Assembly: GCA_002392275.1 (NCBI GenBank)
Contig: DGGQ01000146.1
Location: 1-8,312 of the forward strand
Length of the DNA stretch: 8,312 bases
Source: Treponema sp. UBA3870
GTDB taxonomy: Bacteria; Spirochaetota; Spirochaetia; Treponematales; Treponemataceae
Reading direction: 5' to 3'
Shown here: positions 1 through 5,800 of the stretch, in pieces
How the letters are laid out: every line of letters begins with the position of its first letter
How positions within the stretch are numbered: the first letter of the stretch is position 1
Notes under the pieces: generated by a model
The model's input: only the letters and a program-made list of their open reading frames with translations
What the model was told of the DNA's origin: nothing
Databases searched by the model: none
Position numbers and translations under genes: made by a program

Positions 1-166
1 AGCCAAGGCAACCAAGACAAGGCTTTATGTTCATGCTTGAGATGGTCAGAGTCTCGCGTTCGTATTTACCGGAACTCAAGAGTCCTTTTACAAAAGCGTT
101 CGTCACCGCCATTGTCGTACTCTGTTCTTTTTTGGGGCTGCCGTTTATTACCAGAATCTTTTTCAT
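1..166 (-). CDS. Flavodoxin-fold NAD(P)H-dependent FMN reductase family protein, N-terminal 55 codons (partial)
   Basis: The gene starts at an ATG at 166 and runs off the left edge, so only 55 residues are visible. They begin MKKILVINGSPKKEQSTTMA, a beta strand followed by a GSP.K..ST phosphate-binding loop as in flavodoxin-like NADPH-dependent FMN reductases, and reach MNIKPCLGCLG at residues 45-55. A C.GC pair after the second strand is characteristic of the flavodoxin-family oxidoreductases that carry cysteines near the flavin. The start is supported by a GGAAGA ribosome binding site 8 bases upstream and by the 27-base gap to the fabZ-like stop, which makes it the fifth gene of the ACP operon. 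By inference it could oxidise or reduce the acyl product or supply electrons, but the substrate is unknown. It is too short to exclude an iron-sulfur flavoprotein or a quinone reductase relative. Confidence 0.78.
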   Translation of the reverse strand, partial: MKKILVINGSPKKEQSTTMAVTNAFVKGLLSSGKYERETLTISSMNIKPCLGCLG

Positions 167-193
167 ATCTACAATCTTCCAGATTCTCTTCCC

Positions 194-649
194 TTAGTGT
201 CCGACCGCTTCCTTGGGGATTGTCGTGAAAGTGAGAGCACCCTTTGCAAAAACGGCTCCATCAACTTTTACAACGCAGTCGAATCCAACCAGAACTCCGC
301 CGCCCTTTGTCTTGTTTACGGTGATTTCAAGTCTGTCGCCAGGAATAACCGGTTTTATGAACTTGAATCCGTCGATTTTGAGAAGAACGTAGAGTTTGTC
401 GTTCAAATCTTCCGGACTTTTTTCAATGACAAGTGAGCAGAGCTGTGCGCAGCTTTCAACAATCAAAACGCCAGGCATTATCGGTGTTCCCGGAAAGTGT
501 CCCATGAAATATGGTTCGTTTACGGAGACATTTTTGATTCCAGTCGCGCTTTCGTTCGGCACAAGCTCTGTTACACGTTCAATCATCTGGAACGGTGGCC
601 TCTGTGCAATTTTCTCGCTAATCTGGTAGATGTTCATTGTCTCGCTCAT
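194..649 (-). CDS. fabZ: FabZ-type 3-hydroxyacyl-ACP dehydratase
   Basis: This 151-residue hotdog-fold protein should remove water from 3-hydroxyacyl-ACP to give trans-2-enoyl-ACP in the cytoplasm. The family signature is plain: RPPFQMIERV near residues 17-26, then GHFPGTPIMPGVL at residues 50-62 with the catalytic His51, and Glu65 in VESCAQ as the second catalytic residue. The spacing matches characterised FabZ (His/Glu 14 residues apart), and the length is usual for the family. The start codon overlaps the stop of the upstream fabG-like gene by 4 bases (ATGA), and a GGAGGA motif lies 8 bases before it, so translation is probably coupled. A second in-frame ATG at codon 5 has no comparable ribosome binding site. 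In this operon it would act after the ketoreductase. Whether it serves general fatty acid synthesis or a dedicated polyene-like pathway cannot be decided; the missing enoyl reductase favours the latter. Confidence 0.93.
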   Translation of the reverse strand: MSETMNIYQISEKIAQRPPFQMIERVTELVPNESATGIKNVSVNEPYFMGHFPGTPIMPGVLIVESCAQLCSLVIEKSPEDLNDKLYVLLKIDGFKFIKPVIPGDRLEITVNKTKGGGVLVGFDCVVKVDGAVFAKGALTFTTIPKEAVGH

Positions 650-1377
650 AATGAAAGTCCTCCATCAAGAACGATTGTCTGGCCGGTAACATAAGAGAAT
701 GAATCACTTGCAAGTGCTGAGACAACGTTCGCAACATCTTCGGCGGTTCCAAGCCTCTTGAGCGGGATGGCCTTGAGATATTCCTCACGTTTTTCCTCGG
801 GAATTGCGTCTATCATTTCAGTGGCGATAAATCCAGGTGCAACGGCGTTAACCCTGATTCCATAACCGGACAGCTCTTTTGCGAGAGTCTGTGTCAGTGA
901 GTTGACGGCACCCTTTGTCGCACTGTAAACGCTCTGTCCTGGAAGCGCAAACTTAGAACTTACCGAAGACATGTTGATGATTACACCTGATTTCTGCTTG
1001 AACATCTTGAGAACGACCTGCTGTGCGCAATAGATGTAGCCCTTTACGTTCAGGTCGAAGCATTTGTCCAAAGTCTCCTGTTTGAGCATCAAAAGATATT
1101 CGTCACGGACAATTCCAGCATTGTTCACAAGCACGTCGATTCTTCCGTATGCCTTGTAAACGTCGCGGACCATGTTCTTTACCTGCACCGGGTCGGAAAC
1201 ATCGGCCTTGTAAACCATTCCGTCTCCGCCTTCCGCTTTTATCTGCTCCAGAACCTTGTTTGCCTCTTCATCCGAGCGTGAATAGTTGACGACAGTTGTG
1301 TAGCCGTCCTTCGCCAGTCTGATTGCACAAGCCTTTCCAATTCCTTTTGATGAGCCTGTAACGATTGCTACTTTCAT
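646..1377 (-). CDS. fabG: FabG-type 3-oxoacyl-ACP reductase (short-chain dehydrogenase)
   Basis: This 243-residue classical short-chain dehydrogenase/reductase should use NADPH to reduce 3-oxoacyl-ACP to 3-hydroxyacyl-ACP. It shows the nucleotide-binding TGSSKGIG at residues 7-14, Asp59 in the ADV motif, NNAG at 85-88, structural Asn110, and the catalytic Ser138, Tyr151 and Lys155 (YSATK), at the same positions as in E. coli FabG. The PGFIATEM loop and the C-terminal TGQTIVLDGG are typical of FabG. The ATG is only 3 bases after the ketosynthase stop, and a strong GGGAGGGAG ribosome binding site lies inside the end of that gene, so the two are co-translated. Its own stop overlaps the dehydratase start. 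The context points to a dedicated ketoreductase of the ketosynthase/ACP system; the family also contains many reductases of other substrates, so the FabG name describes the type. Confidence 0.94.
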   Translation of the reverse strand: MKVAIVTGSSKGIGKACAIRLAKDGYTTVVNYSRSDEEANKVLEQIKAEGGDGMVYKADVSDPVQVKNMVRDVYKAYGRIDVLVNNAGIVRDEYLLMLKQETLDKCFDLNVKGYIYCAQQVVLKMFKQKSGVIINMSSVSSKFALPGQSVYSATKGAVNSLTQTLAKELSGYGIRVNAVAPGFIATEMIDAIPEEKREEYLKAIPLKRLGTAEDVANVVSALASDSFSYVTGQTIVLDGGLSL

Positions 1378-1380
1378 GTA

Positions 1381-3750
1381 TTACTCCCTCCCGATTACGA
1401 CTGCTGAATATGAACCGCCACTTGCAAATGATGTTACGAGAACTTTCTTCAGGTCTTTTCCGTTCACTTTGTTCTTTGAAACGCTTCCGCCTTTTGCAAT
1501 GAAAGTTGCGTCGTCGTTTTCAAGTTCACCGCTCAAAAGAAGTGCCGCATGTGCAGCCTGGAGAGTTGCCGTTCCTGCACGACCTTCACCAGTGCGCTCC
1601 TTAATCTGCACGACCGGAATTGAAGCAAGTTTGTCGCCAAACACACGGATGTAAGAATTCTTTTCGATTGAATCAACAGTATCGTTTCCGTCTGCAAATC
1701 CAAACACAGCGTCGATGTCGTTGATTGAAAGACCTGCATCTTTGAGAGCATCGTTGATTGCTATGTCCAGAGCCTCGTCAGAACCTGCGAGTTTTCCGAA
1801 CTTCACATTCTTGCGTCCGTTTCCGCATCCAAGAACATATCCGTAGATTTTTGCACCGCGGGCTTTTGCAGTATCCTCAGTTTCCAAAAGGATTGAAGTA
1901 CTTGCGTCGCTGATTGTGAATTTCCCGTTTCTGAGTCCAAGTTTTTCGGCAAACTCGGTGATTATCGGGATGTTTTCGTCACAGCCGGTTGCGAGCATTG
2001 CAGTTTCCTGTCCGTCTTTCATCACGTTGACCGCATAGCCGATTGACTGGAGACCTGAGATTGGACCTGTCGTTACAGTGACACCGTAGCCCTTGATTCC
2101 AGAGCAGATTGAAAGGTAGCCGCCAGCTGCATTGTAAACCGTGTGCGGGAATTTGAACGCACTGCCCTTTGCATTGCCATTCTCAGAAATCAGTTCTGCA
2201 AAGTCGTATGTTGAACCAAGTCCACCTTCGCTGGTTCCTACTATTATGCCGATAGATTTTGCATTGTCTTCGGTAACTGTGAATTTTCCGTCCTGCAGTG
2301 CCCTCATTCCAGAAACAGACTGGAGCTGACCAAGATTGTCCAGCTTGCGGTAGAATGCCATCTTCAAACCAAGTTCGCTGTAGTCCGTGTCGGTGATTGT
2401 TGAGTGGATTGAATCACTTTCCGGCTTGAATCCATTTTTAACGGAAGCAAGATATGCGTCCTTGCTGTTTCCAAGCGGGCTGACAATTCCAAGACCTGTG
2501 ATTGCAATCTTTTTGTCCTTCGCTGACTGTGAAGAAACGTCTCCGGCCTGCTTTGAGTAGATTATACTTGCGTTTGTTCCACCGAAAGCAAAATTGTTGC
2601 TCATTACGCTGTTAAGCTCTTTGTGCTCCGGTTTGTTCTGTACGAAATCAAGGTTTCCGGCTTTTTCCTTGAGCTTTTCAGAATCCTCAGCAGTGTAGCC
2701 AAGTGTCGGGAGAACCGTGTCTGTCGTGAGAGCCTTTATGCTGAATACGGCTTCGATTGCTCCGGCAGCACCAAGACAGTGGCCTGTAAGAACCTTTGTG
2801 GAGCTTGCGCTGATATGTGGATTTTCTTCATCAAATACGGTGTGGAGTGAAAGGAATTCCGCATTGTCGTTTTTGGCGGTTCCAGTTCCGTGGCCGTTGA
2901 CATAACCGATGTCGGACTTTTTGATTCCAGAATTCTTGATTGCGCGGTTGATTGCCTCAATCTGGCAGAGTCCGTCCTCACGTGGAGCTGTGATGTGGTG
3001 GGCATCGCTTGTTACGCTTGCTCCAAGGACTTCGCAGTAAACCTTTGCGTTGCGCTTCTTTGCATGTTCATAAGACTCAACGATAACAATACCGGCACCT
3101 TCTCCAAGAGTGATTCCCTTGCAGCGGTTGAACGGAGAACATCCGTTTTCATCAAGGGCATGGAGTGAAAGGAATCCAGAGTACGGAACTGATGCGAATG
3201 AATCAGCACCACCGGCAATGACCACATCGGCTTTTCCGGCGCGGATAAGGTCACAGGCGTATGCAACGGAGATTGTACCGGCTGCACAAGCGTTTGCAAC
3301 GTTCGTTACGATACCACCCGCATTGCAAGATTCGGCAACCTGGGATGCAACAGCAGCAATCGGCATTTTTGGAATGTCGTTCACGTTTCTTCCAGTCTTG
3401 TAATAATGCTCTACGCTCAAAACACCACCACAGCATGAACCTGTGATTACGCTGACACGCTGGCTTCCGCCAAAATCACCAAGCCCTGCATCTTTGAGAG
3501 CTTCGGTTGCAGCCTTGATACAGAGTTTTGACGCACGGTCTTTTTCTTCCGGCGCATCAATCTGGTCAAGTGTGTCGCATTTTACTTCCGCAGCCAAATC
3601 AGCATAGCAGTTTGTAGTATCGACTGAAGTTGTCTTGTGGATTCCAGAAACAGAGGCAAGTGCATTTTTCCATGTTTCCTCAACATTATTTCCAATAGCG
3701 CAGATAACACCAAGACCTGTCACCACGCAGCGTTTATTATCAGATGTCAT
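1381..3750 (-). CDS. Fused ketosynthase and chain-length-factor-like protein (KS-CLF, two thiolase-fold FabF-type domains)
   Basis: One 789-residue chain holds two FabF-like condensing domains, about twice the usual 410-residue length. Domain 1 (residues 5-400) is complete: active-site Cys155 in ANACAAGT, His287 in NGHGTGT, Lys319 and His324 in STKVLTGHCLGAAG, and the C-terminal NNFAFGGTNAS. Domain 2 (residues 413-789) restarts with KKIAITGLGIVSPLG, but the cysteine position is Pro563 in TTGPISGLQS, the first His is replaced around Ala686-Asp687 in FGFADGND, and the second is Glu722 in ERTGEGRAG. It therefore should not condense. A catalytic KS paired with an inactive partner is the arrangement of type II polyketide KS-CLF heterodimers, in which the partner helps set chain length. 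Here both are joined by a short Ser/Lys/Asp-rich linker (about 401-412). The ATG has an AAGGGA ribosome binding site 8 bases upstream. ACP lies before it and ketoreductase after it. The domain calls are firm; the CLF role is inference. Confidence 0.93.
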   Translation of the reverse strand: MTSDNKRCVVTGLGVICAIGNNVEETWKNALASVSGIHKTTSVDTTNCYADLAAEVKCDTLDQIDAPEEKDRASKLCIKAATEALKDAGLGDFGGSQRVSVITGSCCGGVLSVEHYYKTGRNVNDIPKMPIAAVASQVAESCNAGGIVTNVANACAAGTISVAYACDLIRAGKADVVIAGGADSFASVPYSGFLSLHALDENGCSPFNRCKGITLGEGAGIVIVESYEHAKKRNAKVYCEVLGASVTSDAHHITAPREDGLCQIEAINRAIKNSGIKKSDIGYVNGHGTGTAKNDNAEFLSLHTVFDEENPHISASSTKVLTGHCLGAAGAIEAVFSIKALTTDTVLPTLGYTAEDSEKLKEKAGNLDFVQNKPEHKELNSVMSNNFAFGGTNASIIYSKQAGDVSSQSAKDKKIAITGLGIVSPLGNSKDAYLASVKNGFKPESDSIHSTITDTDYSELGLKMAFYRKLDNLGQLQSVSGMRALQDGKFTVTEDNAKSIGIIVGTSEGGLGSTYDFAELISENGNAKGSAFKFPHTVYNAAGGYLSICSGIKGYGVTVTTGPISGLQSIGYAVNVMKDGQETAMLATGCDENIPIITEFAEKLGLRNGKFTISDASTSILLETEDTAKARGAKIYGYVLGCGNGRKNVKFGKLAGSDEALDIAINDALKDAGLSINDIDAVFGFADGNDTVDSIEKNSYIRVFGDKLASIPVVQIKERTGEGRAGTATLQAAHAALLLSGELENDDATFIAKGGSVSKNKVNGKDLKKVLVTSFASGGSYSAVVIGRE

Positions 3751-3849
3751 TTTATTTTCCCTTACTTTATTTTTCCGTTTAAAACAAAACTTTCGACCGC
3801 TTATGGACGGAAAGCCAAAACAGCCGGATAAAAATGCTTGTTGGAAAGT

Positions 3850-3889
3850 CTAAAAACCCACTCCTGGATTTCCAAAAGTGAGTCTTTAG
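3850..3889 (-). terminator. Perfect 18-bp hairpin between the ACP and KS-CLF genes; intrinsic terminator or attenuator
   Basis: Read on the minus strand, the arms are CTAAAGACTCACTTTTGG and CCAGGAGTGGGTTTTTAG around an AAAT loop. All 18 positions pair if G-U pairs are allowed. The 3' arm ends in a run of five U, as in an intrinsic terminator whose A and U tracts are part of the stem. It starts 33 bases after the ACP stop and ends 99 bases before the KS-CLF start. It may end most ACP transcripts and let some continue, or act as a processing or stability element. With the U-run inside the stem, readthrough is plausible. The element is seen directly; its strength is inferred. Confidence 0.7.
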
Positions 3890-3922
3890 CTTTTCGTTGA
3901 ATTTTTCGCGCCCAAAGTTTCC

Positions 3923-4165
3923 TTATGAGTTTGCGACGATAAAATCAGTGATTGTGTCGATGCTCTGGAAATGTTCCTTTCCCTGTCCTGTCATTGATAC
4001 AGAAAACTCGTCATCAACAAAAGAGATGATTTCCAAAGAGTCAACAGAATCCAGACCAATTTCATCACCAAAGAGAGGTGAGTCATAGTTCAGTACACTT
4101 CCATCAACACCAAGGTTAGAAATGAAGAACTCCTTGAGCTTCGCCTTGATTTCATCCTTTTCCAT
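3923..4165 (-). CDS. Acyl carrier protein
   Basis: This 80-residue acidic protein carries the growing acyl chain on a phosphopantetheine arm. The attachment site is Ser40 in the GLDSVDSLEI motif at residues 37-46, the typical start of helix II, and the size and four-helix pattern (KAKLKEFFISNLG at the start, DTITDFIV at the end) fit the PP-binding family. The ATG at 4165 is chosen because GGAGG lies 5 bases upstream at 4171-4175. A frame-extending TTG at 4177 would put the start over the ribosome binding site itself and is unlikely. It leads the operon with the KS-CLF fusion, ketoreductase and dehydratase, so it is probably the dedicated carrier for that system, not the housekeeping AcpP. This is inferred from position and from its helix II-III region (VDDEFSVSMTGQGKEHFQ), which departs from the usual AcpP sequence. 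A phosphopantetheinyl transferase is not visible here. Confidence 0.93.
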   Translation of the reverse strand: MEKDEIKAKLKEFFISNLGVDGSVLNYDSPLFGDEIGLDSVDSLEIISFVDDEFSVSMTGQGKEHFQSIDTITDFIVANS

Positions 4166-4185
4166 ATTTTCCTCCAAGGGTAGTG

Positions 4186-4207
4186 CTTAAAAACAAAAGT
4201 TTTTAAG
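4186..4207 (-). promoter_or_regulatory. Perfect 9-bp hairpin in the ACP 5' leader
   Basis: CTTAAAAAC and GTTTTTAAG pair completely around a four-base loop (TTTT on the minus strand). The hairpin ends 10 bases before the GGAGG of the ACP gene, so the ribosome binding site stays free. It is AT-rich and has no following U-run, so it is not a good terminator. A role as a 5' mRNA stabiliser or a binding site is possible but unproven. Confidence 0.5.
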
Positions 4208-4214
4208 AATTTGC

Positions 4215-4247
4215 TAAGGAAACACAAATTAAACCTATGTTTCCTTA
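4215..4247. promoter_or_regulatory. Perfect 10-bp inverted repeat at the ACP promoter; candidate operator
   Basis: TAAGGAAACA at 4215-4224 is mirrored by TGTTTCCTTA at 4238-4247 with a 13-base spacer, so the half-site centres are 23 bases apart, about two helical turns. The right arm begins at the edge of the predicted -10 element and would cover the transcription start, where a dimeric repressor would block initiation. It could also form an RNA hairpin, but part of the first arm probably lies before the start site. The regulator is not in this window. Confidence 0.5.
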
Positions 4248-4248
4248 T

Positions 4249-4278
4249 ATACTATAACCTAGTAATGAAAAAAAGTCA
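4249..4278 (-). promoter_or_regulatory. Probable promoter of the ACP/KS-CLF operon
   Basis: On the minus strand a TGACTT -35-like element (4278-4273) is followed after 16 bases by TATAGT (4256-4251); an overlapping TAGTAT gives an 18-base spacing. A nearby TTGACC at 4286-4281 has the better -35 sequence, but its 24-base spacing is too long. The predicted start near 4243 gives a leader of about 78 bases. This rests on weak consensus matches in AT-rich DNA, but it is the only candidate in the 243 bases between the DUF624 stop and the ACP start. Confidence 0.4.
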
Positions 4279-4345
4279 TCGGTCAAATTTAAAAAATGTT
4301 ACACTGTGGCAAGATTTTGAGGAATTTTTTATTATTTTGCTAAAG

Positions 4346-4386
4346 TGGAACCTTGAATAATGTCCCTTTGTTAATCAGTGGTTCCA
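4346..4386. repeat. 7-bp inverted repeat downstream of the DUF624 gene
   Basis: TGGAACC at 4346-4352 and GGTTCCA at 4380-4386 are separated by 27 bases, about 23 bases after the DUF624 stop on the minus strand. The long loop and the lack of a U-run argue against an efficient terminator. It could be a weak 3' end structure or a protein site. The remaining stretch between here and the ACP promoter is AT-rich with nothing else recognisable. Confidence 0.25.
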
Positions 4387-4408
4387 AAAATTGCGAAAAA
4401 ATGGTCGA

Positions 4409-5188
4409 TTATGACTCTGTTTTGCCTTCTGCATCGTCTGATTTGTCCCCTATTTCCAGATTTTCGCCCAAATTTTCGCTGTTTTCTGCATTTTCTTTGG
4501 CTTTTTGCTCCAGAATCTTCCGTGAAAGATTTTCCATGTATTCACGACCTTCTTCCTTTGCTTTTTCCATGGCGGCATCGTTTTTAACTTTCTCGTCGTT
4601 TGTAAGAAAAACTTTTTTTGCAGTGCCGGCAATGGTATAGACAAGAACGGCTGGACCAATGACCACCAAAAAAATCAACGTGTGCTGGTTCCATATAAAC
4701 ACCCCGATTTCAAAAACAAGAATCAGAATCAGAAAGAAGGTTTTTCCCATGTACCTAGTGCTTAACAGGAAAGAATTTTTTATGTGCATGTAGAATTTGT
4801 TTTCGTAGCGCGCACTCAGCGGATAGGCGTAGAGAAGCGAAAAACAGATGAACACGAATGCGACGATGCTTGCGACAATCACCGGGATGCCTGGGTCGGT
4901 TTTAAGAATCTGGAAATCAAGATAAAATCCGTAGCCCGCAGCAAGCGTAATCAGCCAGAGAATGGTTCCCTGCTTCCAGTTGGATTTGAAGCCTTTCCAG
5001 AAATCCCTGAACAAATAGCCCTCGGTTCCTTCCATTATTTTAAAGAACGTGGAATAAAGCGCCAGAGTGGAAGCACCAACCGTGATAATCGGCAGACTGA
5101 ACAAAACCCAAAAAAGATTCAATAGCAACATGTTGCCAACAAAAGAAATCCCCTTGTAAAGTTTGCTGTCGGGACTGAATAAAGCCAT
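4409..5188 (-). CDS. DUF624/YesL-like multi-pass membrane protein with a long charged C-terminal tail
   Basis: This 259-residue protein belongs by sequence style to the DUF624 (YesL) family. It has the hydrophobic NLFWVLFSLPIITVGAST segment at residues 24-41, then EGYLFRDFWKGFKSNWKQGT at 57-74, the most recognisable family motif. Hydrophobic helices lie at about 16-48, 75-92, 101-122, 149-167 and 170-188. YesL proteins are often found beside carbohydrate ABC transporters and two-component systems in Firmicutes, but their molecular role is not established, and no transporter lies next to this one. Residues 195-259 form a hydrophilic tail rich in Glu, Lys, Asn and Ala, probably cytosolic, partly helical and without a known domain. 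The ATG is preceded by AGAGGTGG 6 bases upstream and by its own promoter candidate. It appears to be a single-gene unit; the family call is firm, the function unknown. Confidence 0.85.
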   Translation of the reverse strand: MALFSPDSKLYKGISFVGNMLLLNLFWVLFSLPIITVGASTLALYSTFFKIMEGTEGYLFRDFWKGFKSNWKQGTILWLITLAAGYGFYLDFQILKTDPGIPVIVASIVAFVFICFSLLYAYPLSARYENKFYMHIKNSFLLSTRYMGKTFFLILILVFEIGVFIWNQHTLIFLVVIGPAVLVYTIAGTAKKVFLTNDEKVKNDAAMEKAKEEGREYMENLSRKILEQKAKENAENSENLGENLEIGDKSDDAEGKTES

Positions 5189-5213
5189 ATCGTGCCACCT
5201 CTAATTTTTTACC

Positions 5214-5219
5214 AGTATA
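5214..5219 (-). promoter_or_regulatory. Candidate -10 element for the DUF624 gene
   Basis: TATACT on the minus strand closely matches the -10 consensus (TATAAT). A weak TGTCTT lies 17 bases upstream as a -35. Transcription would begin about 18 bases before the ATG, leaving a leader just long enough for the ribosome binding site. It sits in the 87-base gap after the 174-residue membrane protein gene, so the DUF624 gene need not depend on readthrough. Confidence 0.4.
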
Positions 5220-5275
5220 CCTTTTTTTCAGAGAAAAAGACACCAAAATGATTTTACAAAGAAGCATTGATTTTT

Positions 5276-5800
5276 TTAGATTTTTGTGTCTGATTTTACA
5301 ATCTGCAGTGCAAAAATTTTTTCAAACTCCTTGATGATTTTGTTTTCCTCAAACGAGTAGATTCCGGTGACTATTCCAAAAGCAATAAACAGAATCAAAA
5401 ACATGCGCAGACCGGAAAGAAGATTTTTGAATATGAATGAAAGCGTCATAAAAAGTCCAAACCCAAACCAAGCCAGCACAAATATTTTTACGAAAATATG
5501 CATGGAAATGCGTGTATGGATTGTGCTTGTTGATTCGGACTCGGCAACAATGCTCCCCTTGATTTTTGGTCGGACAGAGTTTTTATAGCGGAAAGCATTG
5601 CTTTTTAGGCTGAAATTTCCGTCGTCCAAAAACCCGGAAAAAAGTCTGTCCCTGTAGCCAAAGACATAGTGCGGCAAAATCTTGCTCCCGTCCATCAAAT
5701 CGATTTTTGAGAGCAAAATTTTTTCCGCTTCATCTTTGCTTGTGTTCAGCCTGTAGTCAAGCTTTGTGCTTTTGAACAGGCATAAAAAGTTCCAGCGCAT
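5276..5800 (-). CDS. Uncharacterised two-helix membrane protein, translationally coupled to the alpha-2-macroglobulin gene
   Basis: I do not recognise a named family. The 174-residue protein has a basic and polar N-terminal half (residues 1-100) with a periodic FSGFLDDGNFSLKSNAFRYKNS segment and a KGSIVAES turn, followed by two hydrophobic helices at about 103-123 and 131-148 separated by a short loop, and a charged C-terminal end. The pattern 'beta-rich soluble half, YRNS-like motif, G.I, then WFG.GLF helix' resembles widespread small uncharacterised bacterial membrane proteins, from memory only. The start at 5800 is preferred because its ATG overlaps the preceding stop in TAATG, a common coupling arrangement; the frame stays open 60 bases further upstream to another ATG at 5860, which would overlap the macroglobulin gene by 61 bases. 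Coupling suggests joint expression with the macroglobulin, but a functional link is only inferred. Confidence 0.75.
   Translation of the reverse strand: MRWNFLCLFKSTKLDYRLNTSKDEAEKILLSKIDLMDGSKILPHYVFGYRDRLFSGFLDDGNFSLKSNAFRYKNSVRPKIKGSIVAESESTSTIHTRISMHIFVKIFVLAWFGFGLFMTLSFIFKNLLSGLRMFLILFIAFGIVTGIYSFEENKIIKEFEKIFALQIVKSDTKI

Noticed and set aside
37..228. 63-codon plus-strand open frame at the left edge
   Set aside because: The minus strand here encodes a convincing flavodoxin-type N-terminus with a ribosome binding site, so this frame is a shadow.
3793..3819. CTTTC/GAAAG inverted repeat followed by T-rich DNA before the KS-CLF gene
   Set aside because: Only 5 outer base pairs form cleanly and the interior has mismatches; much weaker than the neighbouring 18-bp hairpin, and a full terminator here would block the operon.
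4166..4177. Upstream TTG start adding four residues to the ACP
   Set aside because: The extra codons consist of the ribosome binding site itself (GGAGG), so the ATG at 4165 is the sensible start.
4281..4286. TTGACC as a -35 element for the ACP promoter
   Set aside because: It resembles the consensus best, but the distance of 24 bases to the TATAGT box is outside the usual range.
4784..5125. 113-codon open frame on the plus strand
   Set aside because: It is antisense to the transmembrane part of the DUF624 gene and has charged, domain-free composition.
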